Of a DNA stretch of 34,781 nt, positions 24,087 to 31,707 are shown piece after piece. The DNA lies in NCBI GenBank assembly GCA_946482335.1, contig CAMLRG010000034.1, forward strand, positions 1-34,781. Reading direction: 5' to 3'. The stretch is from an uncultured Duganella sp. Lineage in GTDB: Bacteria > Pseudomonadota > Gammaproteobacteria > Burkholderiales > Burkholderiaceae. Below the pieces are notes generated by a model that was not told the origin of the DNA, searched no databases, and worked only from the letters and a program-made list of their open reading frames with translations. The translations under genes were made by a program, and so were the position numbers. Positions within the stretch are counted from its first letter, which is position 1. Every line of letters begins with the position of its first letter.

Positions 24087-24359
24087 ATGCTGACTCCCGA
24101 CGTAGCCGTCGACCTGGTGGTCGAGGCGCTGCACATCGTGATGATCCTGGTCCTGGTCCTGGTGGTGCCAGGCCTGGTGGCGGGCTTGCTGGTGGCGCTG
24201 GTGCAGGCGGCGACCCAGATCAACGAGCAGACGCTGAGCTTCCTGCCGCGCCTGCTGGTGACCTTGCTGGCCATCGTGCTGACCGGGCGCTGGATGTCCG
24301 GCTACCTGATGGATTACTGCGTTTCCATCTTCCAGCGCGCCGCCACCCTGGTCGGCTAG
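24087..24359 (+). CDS. fliQ: Flagellar type III export gate protein FliQ
   Basis: FliQ is a 90-residue hairpin membrane protein that wraps around the FliP-FliR core of the export gate. Two helices are clear: ALHIVMILVLVLVVPGLVAG (about residues 14-33) and LPRLLVTLLAIVLTGRWMSG (about 53-72). Between them is the conserved loop VQAATQINEQTLSFLP, very characteristic for FliQ. The ATG at 24087 lies 11 bp after fliP and 7 bp separate its stop from fliR. Confidence 0.96.
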   Translation: MLTPDVAVDLVVEALHIVMILVLVLVVPGLVAGLLVALVQAATQINEQTLSFLPRLLVTLLAIVLTGRWMSGYLMDYCVSIFQRAATLVG

Positions 24360-24366
24360 CCCAGCC

Positions 24367-25149
24367 ATGGAACAAGTCCTGGCCAATCTCCTGGTGTGGC
24401 TGACCGCCATCTGGTGGCCCTTCGTGCGCTGCATGGCCATGCTGAGCGCGGCGCCGGTGATCGGCGAGATGATGGTGCCGGTCACGGTACGCATCCTGGT
24501 GTCGCTGGTGCTGGCCATCATCCTGCTGCCGGTGACCGAAGGGCAGGTGGTGCAAGGCATCGACCCGATCTCGGTGCAGGGCATCGCGGTGACGGTCGAA
24601 CAGGCGGTGATCGGGCTGGTGATCGGCCTGGCCTTCCATTTCTCGATGTCGGTGGTGGGCGTGCTGGGCTACATGGTGTCGAGCCAGGTCGGCTTTTCGA
24701 TGGCGGTCATGAACGACCCGCTGAACGGCACGTCCTCGGACGTGGTGTCGGCGCTGCTGACCATGCTGGCCATCGTGGTCTTCTTTGCCATCGATGGCCA
24801 CCTGGTGCTGGCCGGCGTGATCGGCCAAAGTTTCAAGGCCTGGCCACTGGGCGGCGGTTATGCGCCGCTGCTGCTGCAAACGGTGGCGTGGAATGTGGCC
24901 TGGATCTTTTCCGCCGCCATGCTGCTGGCCATCCCGGTCGTGTTCTCGGCCCTGGTGGTGCAGATCGGCTTCGGTTTCCTGAACCGCGTGGCGCCGACGC
25001 TGAACCTGTTCGCGCTGGGCTTCTCGGTGATCACCATCTTCGGCTTGCTGATGCTGGGCCAGGTGGTGCGCTTCATCCCCCAGCATTACATCCGCATGTC
25101 GACCCGCGTGCTCGACATGATCCAGCAACAGATGGTGCCCCATGGCTGA
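24367..25149 (+). CDS. fliR: Flagellar type III export gate protein FliR
   Basis: FliR is the single-copy subunit that closes the FliPQR gate. The 260-residue protein has six or so hydrophobic helices and family motifs such as PFVRCMAMLSAAPVIGEMMV near the start, EQAVIGLVIGLAFHFSMSVV, and IPVVFSALVVQIGFGFLNRV, then APTLNLFALGFSVITIFGLL. The conserved N-terminal Pro and the NLFALGF region are standard. Its 3' end overlaps flhB by 8 bp. Identity is firm. Confidence 0.95.
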   Translation: MEQVLANLLVWLTAIWWPFVRCMAMLSAAPVIGEMMVPVTVRILVSLVLAIILLPVTEGQVVQGIDPISVQGIAVTVEQAVIGLVIGLAFHFSMSVVGVLGYMVSSQVGFSMAVMNDPLNGTSSDVVSALLTMLAIVVFFAIDGHLVLAGVIGQSFKAWPLGGGYAPLLLQTVAWNVAWIFSAAMLLAIPVVFSALVVQIGFGFLNRVAPTLNLFALGFSVITIFGLLMLGQVVRFIPQHYIRMSTRVLDMIQQQMVPHG

Positions 25150-26284
25150 CGAGAGCGGCGACAAGTCAGAGAAGGCTTCAGCGCAAAAGCTGAAGAAGTC
25201 ACGCCAGGAAGGCCAGGTGGTGCGCTCGCGCGACCTGGCCACCGCCATCGGCATCCTGGTGTCGCTGAAGCTGTTCGTGTGGCTGCTGCCGGGCTATCTG
25301 CTGGAATTCCGCGAAATCTTCCACCAATCCTTCGCGCCGCTGGAAGGCGAGGGCGCGCTCGAGAACGTGATGAGCAAGATCTGGCTCAGTTCGGCCCTGC
25401 TGCTGGTCAAGATGGTGACGCCGCTGTTCGTGGTGCCGCTGTTCATCGTGCTGGGCGCCATGGTGCCGGGCGGCTGGGTCATGAGCGCCAAGAATATCCA
25501 ACCCAAGTTCGAGCGCTTCAACCCGGTCAGCAACCTGGGGCGCCTGTTCTCCAAAAAGCACGCCTTCGAGCTGGCGGTATCGATCGGCAAGGCCGCCGTG
25601 CTGAGCTGGGTGCTGATCCACGTCGGCACCAGCACGGTCAAGGAATATACGCAGCTGCAAGGCCTGGCGCTCAACGAAGCCATGATCTCGGGCGCCAGCC
25701 TGATGCTCGATGGCGTGATGGCCATGGTGGCCGTGTTCATCATTTTCGCCATCATCGACGTGCCGGCCCAGGCTTACTTCTTTGCCGAGCAGCAGAAGAT
25801 GACCAAGCAGGAGCTGAAGGAAGAATACAAGACGCAGGAAGGCCGGCCCGAAGTGCGCCAGCGCATCCGCCAGCTGCAGCGGGCGCTGGCCCAGCGCGCC
25901 GCGCGCAAGGTGGTGCCGGGCGCCGACGTGGTGATCGTCAACCCGGAACACTATGCGGTGGCGCTCAAGTACGACGAAAAGCGCGCCGAAGCGCCTTACG
26001 TGCTGGCCAAGGGCGTCGACGAGATGGCCCTGTACATCAAGCGCCTGGCGCAGGAGAACGGCATCGAAGTGCTGTCCCTGCCGCCGCTGGCGCGCGCCAT
26101 TTACAATACCAGCCAGGTCAACCAGCAGATCCCGGTGCAGTTGTACCAGGCCGTGTCCATGGTCCTGCACTACGTGCTGCAGCTGAAGGCGTTCCGCGAA
26201 GGACGCCGGCCCTCGCAGCCCAATCCGCTGGAGGCAGGCCAGGTTCCAGTTCCAACATCCATGAGTGAGGCCGTACCGACATGA
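25142..26284 (+). CDS. flhB: Flagellar export switch protein FlhB with an NPEH cleavage site
   Basis: FlhB sets substrate specificity of flagellar export and self-cleaves within a conserved NPTH loop. The 380-residue protein has the N-terminal KSEKASAQKLKKSRQEGQVV, four membrane helices between about 32 and 210 (for example MVAVFIIFAIIDVPAQAYFF), and a cytoplasmic domain. The cleavage motif reads N267-P268-E269-H270 (VIVNPEHYAVALKY), so the third residue is Glu rather than Thr. The catalytic Asn-Pro pair is kept, so cleavage remains plausible. The C-terminal tail past about residue 350 is Pro-rich. It overlaps fliR by 8 bp and flhA by 4 bp. Confidence 0.95.
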   Translation: MADESGDKSEKASAQKLKKSRQEGQVVRSRDLATAIGILVSLKLFVWLLPGYLLEFREIFHQSFAPLEGEGALENVMSKIWLSSALLLVKMVTPLFVVPLFIVLGAMVPGGWVMSAKNIQPKFERFNPVSNLGRLFSKKHAFELAVSIGKAAVLSWVLIHVGTSTVKEYTQLQGLALNEAMISGASLMLDGVMAMVAVFIIFAIIDVPAQAYFFAEQQKMTKQELKEEYKTQEGRPEVRQRIRQLQRALAQRAARKVVPGADVVIVNPEHYAVALKYDEKRAEAPYVLAKGVDEMALYIKRLAQENGIEVLSLPPLARAIYNTSQVNQQIPVQLYQAVSMVLHYVLQLKAFREGRRPSQPNPLEAGQVPVPTSMSEAVPT

Positions 26285-28374
26285 ATTTCCTCAAGGGCTT
26301 GATCGCAGAAGCAGGCCGCCACAAACTCGCCACGCCGGTGTTCCTGCTGGCGATCCTGGCGATGATCATCCTGCCATTGCCGCCAATCCTGCTGGACGTC
26401 CTGTTCACCTTCAATATCGTCCTCGCGCTGATCGTGATCCTGGTCAGCGTGAACGCCAAGCGGCCGCTGGACTTCTCGGTGTTCCCGACGGTGATCCTGG
26501 CCACCACATTGATGCGCCTGACGCTGAACGTGGCGTCGACGCGCGTGGTGCTGCTGCACGGCCATGAAGGCACCCATGCCGCCGGGCGCGTGATCGAAGC
26601 CTTCGGCCAGGTGGTCATTGGCGGCAACTTCGTGGTCGGCCTGGTGGTGTTCGTGATCCTGATGATCATCAACTTCGCCGTGGTGACCAAGGGCGCCGAG
26701 CGCATCTCCGAAGTGTCGGCGCGCTTCACCCTGGATGCCTTGCCCGGCAAGCAGATGGCGATCGACGCCGACCTGAACGCGGGCCTGATCAACCAGGAGA
26801 AGGCCACCCAGCGCCGCAAGGAAGTGGCGACGGAAGCCGACTTCTATGGCGCCATGGACGGCGCCGCCAAGTTCGTGCGCGGCGATGCGGTCGCCTCGAT
26901 CCTGATCCTGATCATCAATATCGTCGGCGGTGTCGCCATCGGTACCCTGATGCAGGACATGAGTTTCGGCGACGCCTTCCGCCAGTTCGCGCTGCTGACC
27001 ATCGGTGACGGCCTGGTGGCGCAGATCCCGGCGCTGCTGCTGTCGGCCGCCGCCGCCATCATCGTTACCCGCATTTCGGATTCGGATGCCAGCGGTTTCG
27101 AAGCCCAGGTCGGCGAACAGCTGCTGGCATCGCCGAACGTGCTGTTCAGCGCCGCCGCCGTGATGGTCATCCTCGGCCTGGTGCCGGGCATGCCGTGGCT
27201 GATGTTCCTGAGTTTTGCCGCGGTGCTGGGGTACGTGGCGTACCGGCTGCGCGAACGGCAGGCGGCGCCGGTCACCGACAATATCGCCGCCATCGAAGCG
27301 GCGCTGCGCGAAGAGAAGGTGCCGGAGCTGGAATGGCAGTCGCTGCCGGTGGTGCAGCCGCTGCAGGTGTCGCTGGGTTACAAGCTGGTGAGCCTGATCG
27401 ACAAGGCACATGGCGAAGTGCTGACCAAGCGCTTGCGCGGGGTGCGCCAGAGCTTGTCGGAATCGATGGGCGTGGTGCTGCCGCAGATCCATGTGCGCGA
27501 CGACCTGGGCTTGAAACCGTCGCAGTACGCGGTAGTGCTGGGCGGCACCACCATCGCGCAGGCCGAAGTGTTTGCCGACCGCCTGATGGCGATCCCGTCG
27601 CCCACCGTGTACGGGCAGGTCGACGGCATCCCCGGCGTGGAACCGGCTTACGGCATGCCGGTGACCTGGATCGAGACCAAGGACAAGGCGCATGCGCTGG
27701 GCCTGGGCTACCAGGTGGTGGAGGCGCCGAGCGCCATCGCGACCCACGTGTCGAAGCTGGTGCGCGAGTATTTGCCGGAACTGTTCCGCCATGAGGACGT
27801 GGCGGCGCTGATGGAGCGCCTGACGGCGCTGTCGCCCAAGCTGGCAGGGGCGCTGGACAAGGCCTTGACGCATACCCAGTTGTTGCGGGTATTCCGCGTG
27901 CTGCTGCAGGAATCGGTGTCGCTGAAGGATATCGTGCCGATCGCGACCACGCTGCTCGATTCGTCCGAGACCACCAAGGATCCGATCCTGCTGGCGGCGG
28001 AGGTGCGCTGCGCGCTGCGGCGCCAGATCGTGTCCGGCCTGTTCGGGCAGAAGACCGAGATGCTGGCGTTTAACCTGGGCGGGGAGCTGGAAAATATGCT
28101 GCTGGGCTCATTGAACCAGGCGCGCCAGAGCGGCAAGGTGGTGCTGGATAATTACCCGATCGATCCGCATCTGCTGGCGCAGCTGCAGGTCAATATGCCG
28201 GTGGCGCGCGAGCAGATGAAGCAGCAGGCGACGCCGCCGATCCTGCTGGTGCTACCGCAGATCCGGCCTTTGCTGGCGCGTTATGCGCGCTTGTTCGCGC
28301 CGGGCTTGCATGTGCTGTCGTATAACGAAGTGCCGGAGAACCGGGAAGTCTCGATCATCGGCACCGTCGGCTAG
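26281..28374 (+). CDS. flhA: Flagellar type III export apparatus protein FlhA
   Basis: FlhA forms the nonameric export ring and uses proton-motive force to drive export. The 697-residue protein has about eight N-terminal membrane helices and the FHIPEP-family signature RISEVSARFTLDALPGKQMA followed by IDAD (residues 141-164). The cytoplasmic domain (about 330-697) includes LGYKLVSLIDKAHGEVLTKR and LPQIHVRDDLGLKPSQYAVV, both typical. The C-terminus ends SYNEVPENREVSIIGTVG. The start overlaps flhB by 4 bp. Its stop shares the palindrome CTAG (28371-28374) with the convergent flavoprotein gene. This is the last flagellar gene in the window. Confidence 0.97.
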   Translation: MNFLKGLIAEAGRHKLATPVFLLAILAMIILPLPPILLDVLFTFNIVLALIVILVSVNAKRPLDFSVFPTVILATTLMRLTLNVASTRVVLLHGHEGTHAAGRVIEAFGQVVIGGNFVVGLVVFVILMIINFAVVTKGAERISEVSARFTLDALPGKQMAIDADLNAGLINQEKATQRRKEVATEADFYGAMDGAAKFVRGDAVASILILIINIVGGVAIGTLMQDMSFGDAFRQFALLTIGDGLVAQIPALLLSAAAAIIVTRISDSDASGFEAQVGEQLLASPNVLFSAAAVMVILGLVPGMPWLMFLSFAAVLGYVAYRLRERQAAPVTDNIAAIEAALREEKVPELEWQSLPVVQPLQVSLGYKLVSLIDKAHGEVLTKRLRGVRQSLSESMGVVLPQIHVRDDLGLKPSQYAVVLGGTTIAQAEVFADRLMAIPSPTVYGQVDGIPGVEPAYGMPVTWIETKDKAHALGLGYQVVEAPSAIATHVSKLVREYLPELFRHEDVAALMERLTALSPKLAGALDKALTHTQLLRVFRVLLQESVSLKDIVPIATTLLDSSETTKDPILLAAEVRCALRRQIVSGLFGQKTEMLAFNLGGELENMLLGSLNQARQSGKVVLDNYPIDPHLLAQLQVNMPVAREQMKQQATPPILLVLPQIRPLLARYARLFAPGLHVLSYNEVPENREVSIIGTVG

Positions 28375-29369
28375 GCTTGCCGCGCAAAAGCTTGGGCCGC
28401 TGGGCGTGCCGAGGCCAGCCACGAATGATGCATGTCGCGCAATCGGGCTACGTCATGCAGGAACTGGCTGCGGATCCAGTCGCGATAGTCGGCGATGATC
28501 CTGCTCTCGGGGGCGCGGCCGAGCGCACTGGCAGTCGCGAGAAACCCCGCATACATGCCAGCCATGAGCGCGCGTAACATGCCATGGGAGGATGAGGGAT
28601 CGATTTGTGCTGCGCAATCGCCGGCGAGAAAATAGCCGCGGCCAGCGCAGGCCGGACGGAGGCGCCAAGTCATGTCCATGCCATGCTCCGCCTTTTCCTG
28701 TCCCGCCCTGCGTAACACCAGCCACGCCACGCGGTCCCGCCCCAATGGCGCCTCCCAATCCCAGCCGTCCGGACCCAAAGCGATCCGCGGCTGGCCGTCC
28801 GTGCAGCTTGCCTGCGCTGCGCGCCAGCCGAAGCGCACCCGCAGTGGCGGCGAGTAGGTCTCCGAGGCCAGTCCGAGCTGGCTTGCCAGCCAGGCGTGGC
28901 GGCCGGTAGCGTCAATCGTCCAGCGCGCCCGCATGTCGCCCTCAGCAAGGCGCACCCCGGCCACCCTGCCGTCTTCGTGCAGCAATCCAGCGATTTGGCA
29001 CCCCATCAGCAAGCGGGCGCCGCACGCGCGGACGGCATTTTGCATCATCTCCTGCAGCAGCGCGCGATCGACCTGAAAGCCGCGCCACGGACCATTTGCG
29101 TCGGCACCATAGGCCTGAAAATGCCGCTGGCCGGCATGCTCCACCCATATGCCGCGATGACGGTGGAAGCCGGCGTTGCGCAGGGCGCTTCCCATCCCCA
29201 GGTCCTCGAACAGGACTTCGGCTCCCGGATGCAGGGTCTCGCCCGGCGCCAGCCCCGGCGCCAGTCGCTGCTCTACCAGTGCGACGCGCAATCCGCCCTG
29301 TCTTGCGCGGATCGCCGCGGCACAGCCGGCAGGGCCTGCGCCCAGAACGAGCAGGTCGCAACCGATCAT
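28371..29369 (-). CDS. FAD-dependent monooxygenase/halogenase-like flavoprotein (LodB/QhpG-like candidate)
   Basis: The 332-residue protein begins with a Rossmann FAD motif, DLLVLGAGPAGCAAAIRARQ (GxGxxG at 10-15), with Glu at the end of the second strand (VALVEQR). The C-terminal FAD/ribityl motif is YFLAGDCAAQIDPSSSHGM, as in geranylgeranyl reductase, tryptophan halogenase and p-hydroxybenzoate hydroxylase relatives. I see no lysine-containing WxWxIP halogenase motif, so halogenation is unlikely. Flavoproteins of this class, LodB and QhpG, modify a Trp in partner enzymes to form quinone cofactors. The 4-bp overlap with the upstream 759-residue gene makes a similar partnership possible, but this is inference. 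It ends at the CTAG shared with flhA. Confidence 0.8.
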   Translation of the reverse strand: MIGCDLLVLGAGPAGCAAAIRARQGGLRVALVEQRLAPGLAPGETLHPGAEVLFEDLGMGSALRNAGFHRHRGIWVEHAGQRHFQAYGADANGPWRGFQVDRALLQEMMQNAVRACGARLLMGCQIAGLLHEDGRVAGVRLAEGDMRARWTIDATGRHAWLASQLGLASETYSPPLRVRFGWRAAQASCTDGQPRIALGPDGWDWEAPLGRDRVAWLVLRRAGQEKAEHGMDMTWRLRPACAGRGYFLAGDCAAQIDPSSSHGMLRALMAGMYAGFLATASALGRAPESRIIADYRDWIRSQFLHDVARLRDMHHSWLASARPAAQAFARQA

Positions 29370-31645
29370 GCGGGATGAAGGACCGGTTGCCCGGTACCAC
29401 GCTGGTAAGCAGTGCCGTTGGCGGCCAGCTGGAACGTGTGGCGCCGCAAGACCCTGCTACGCAAACGCGTAAGGTCGCCGGTGGCTTCGGGGGCATCCAC
29501 CTCCGCAAAGACCATCAGATAGCCGCCGCCTTGTAGCTGCCCTGGGGCAGCGGGGAACGTGGACCAGGCAGGCACCTTGCGTACTTCTACCAGGCAGACG
29601 TTCTCTTCCTGGACTTCGATCAGGCCAAGGCAGGTTTTCAATGCCCGGAACCTGTCAATCAGGTCTTCGCTTTGGACGGATGCTGTAAGGTCGACACGGA
29701 AGCGTCCCTCCAGCGCGTTCTTGACATAGTCGGAACGTTCGATGGAAGCGTGGTTCACAAATTCGCCGGCCGCCAGCCGTTCGAAGTAGGGGCCGAACTC
29801 GCCATCCCATCCCCTGTACGCTTGCTGTTCACCCGATTTGACGCGGGGATGCCCGGGATGGAAGCCAAGTTCCTCGTCCAGCATAGGCAGGCGGTCGGGC
29901 CAGCGGTTGCCAAATGTGCGGCTGGCGTCGGGCGCGACCGCCGGCCAGAACGACGACAGCGCGGCGCAGAGTTTCGCATCTTCCGGGAACGGTGAGCCGA
30001 GCCCGTAACTGGTGAAGAAGAAGCCATCTGCGTCGCGGCTTTTCGATATATCCCAACCTGGGGCGAACACGCCGGAAGCGCCATCGGGCAGGTAGCTGAT
30101 GCTGCGGTTGGCCTGGCCGAGCGGATTTACCGGAGTCCCTGTTGCTGGATTGCCCACGATCGCAGTAACCGTCAGGTCAGAGCGTTCAAACGCGGGCTGG
30201 GTGCGTTTCGACGGCAAGGGCAGGCCGGGATTGGGCGCGGTACGTTCGAAAGACAGCGGCCCCACGTCGCGCAGGTCAAATTGAAACTGGAGTTCCATCT
30301 GGTCGGCGAGGGGGAAGAAGTCGGGCGCGGTTACCAGTGAAAATGCGGCGAGGTTCCTGGTTTGATTAGCCAGTCCACCGACTTTCACCTCGACGCAGCC
30401 GTCGCAGCTATCGTCAATAAAATGCGCTGCGGGATAGCCGCCCGACCTCAATAATTCCGTGTACTCATTCTCGGGCAGCGTGTTCAGGTCGGTCGGCACC
30501 TGATCGGCAGGAAGCGTCGTGTCGACCCGGTGCCGGATGTTGACGAACTCGGGCGCCATCCGCCAACTCCGATTGTTGACTACATAGCCGCTGATTTCCA
30601 GCGATGAATCAACGAAGCGCGATGGTCGATCCTTGCCGGGGCGCGGAACCAGCATCAGCTCGGGAACTTCGAAATACACCATTTCATCCTTGCCGGAAAT
30701 GCTGTTGTGCTGGACTGCCGTACGTACCAGGCTTTCTGCCGGCGTTGGGACGATCAGTACCGAAGCGCCCACGCGCAAGGGCGATACCAGGTTTGCGCCG
30801 TTGCCGGTGTCCCGAACATAGGGCGGCAACTTGACATTGAACCCGGGCGGCAATGGCAACCCGCCTTCGGCTTCGCTTAGCTGATGCGTCATCCGGAGCT
30901 TTTCGTTGCGGTGGAATTCAAGGAATTCAAGCGTGATGTTCTTGCCCTCCAGGCATTCCCCGCCAGGGAAGAGCTTATGGACCGGGAAGGCGAACCGATG
31001 GTTTTCGGGTTGGCCCGGCACCATTTGCACCGAGCCAGCGGCGCCGGGGCGACCGCGTTTCGCCAGGAATGCGCCGTATCGCGCTGGCAGTACCGCTATG
31101 CCTTTGCCGTTGTCGGGCACTGGCTGAAAGCTGCGGGCGGCCGCATCATACCGATGCCCGGCGGTGCCAACCCGGGATACACCCGTGCGGGAGTATGCAA
31201 AGTCGGCATGGCAGCGGTGCGTGGTGCGGCCCGCCTCCCGGTACTGGTAGGCGAAGACCGCAACGAACGTGTCAGTCAAGTCAACCTGGTCCGCAACCAG
31301 GCTGTAGATATAGTTCTCTATCGTGTCGAGCTGCCCGAGGGTAGGGTAGGCATCCGGCGTTGCCGCTGCCGGCAGCAAGACCTGCGGCGATGCCAGCACG
31401 TGATAAAGCAGGCTGCGTGCGGGGGAGCCAGGCGCTATGGCTTGATTGGCATTGCGATGGAAGTCCTCCAGGCCAGGATGCTGCCGTTTGATGGAAGGCA
31501 GCGGCTTGCCCAGCTCCGCCTTCAAGGCGCCAGCACTCGGCTGCTGGATGTCCAATGCATTCTGCGTCACGTCGAGCAGCAGTCTGCGCCATCCTTTCGC
31601 TGCCAGGTCGTCGCAAATGACTTTCACGTCGCCGATCAGTGCCAT
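29366..31645 (-). CDS. Unassigned 759-residue protein; candidate partner/substrate of the flavoprotein
   Basis: I do not recognise this family firmly. A strong GGAGGG ribosome site supports the ATG at 31643-31645. There is no signal peptide or membrane helix. Visible features: SRTGVSRVGTAGHRY (154-165), FAFPVHKLFPGGECLEG (218-234), a CxxC at Cys414-Cys417, and a conserved-looking block KLCAALSSFWPAVAPDASRT (558-577) followed by RGWDGEFGPYFERL (611-624). In LodA/GoxA enzymes a Cys and a Trp, some tens of residues apart, crosslink into cysteine tryptophylquinone; here Cys560 and Trp613 or Trp567 could play that part. That is speculation from spacing and neighbour. The gene lies between a DyP peroxidase (62 bp upstream) and the flavoprotein (4-bp overlap). 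Confidence 0.7.
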   Translation of the reverse strand: MALIGDVKVICDDLAAKGWRRLLLDVTQNALDIQQPSAGALKAELGKPLPSIKRQHPGLEDFHRNANQAIAPGSPARSLLYHVLASPQVLLPAAATPDAYPTLGQLDTIENYIYSLVADQVDLTDTFVAVFAYQYREAGRTTHRCHADFAYSRTGVSRVGTAGHRYDAAARSFQPVPDNGKGIAVLPARYGAFLAKRGRPGAAGSVQMVPGQPENHRFAFPVHKLFPGGECLEGKNITLEFLEFHRNEKLRMTHQLSEAEGGLPLPPGFNVKLPPYVRDTGNGANLVSPLRVGASVLIVPTPAESLVRTAVQHNSISGKDEMVYFEVPELMLVPRPGKDRPSRFVDSSLEISGYVVNNRSWRMAPEFVNIRHRVDTTLPADQVPTDLNTLPENEYTELLRSGGYPAAHFIDDSCDGCVEVKVGGLANQTRNLAAFSLVTAPDFFPLADQMELQFQFDLRDVGPLSFERTAPNPGLPLPSKRTQPAFERSDLTVTAIVGNPATGTPVNPLGQANRSISYLPDGASGVFAPGWDISKSRDADGFFFTSYGLGSPFPEDAKLCAALSSFWPAVAPDASRTFGNRWPDRLPMLDEELGFHPGHPRVKSGEQQAYRGWDGEFGPYFERLAAGEFVNHASIERSDYVKNALEGRFRVDLTASVQSEDLIDRFRALKTCLGLIEVQEENVCLVEVRKVPAWSTFPAAPGQLQGGGYLMVFAEVDAPEATGDLTRLRSRVLRRHTFQLAANGTAYQRGTGQPVLHPA

Positions 31646-31707
31646 ATCGCCCTCCGAAAATAGTGTGCCATGTCATCTCGAGCAAGCCCTCGCGCGGGCG
31701 GTCAGCT

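Noticed and set aside
26170..27873. Minus-strand open frame of 567 codons opposite flhA
   Set aside because: Antisense to conserved flhA, with a His/Gln/Arg-rich product and no domain.
29366..31645. Firm assignment of the 759-residue protein as a LodA/GoxA CTQ oxidase
   Set aside because: The Cys-Trp spacing differs from the LodA spacing I remember, and the typical LodA N-terminal ARVGNS motif is not present (only SRVGTA). The idea is kept as a hypothesis only.
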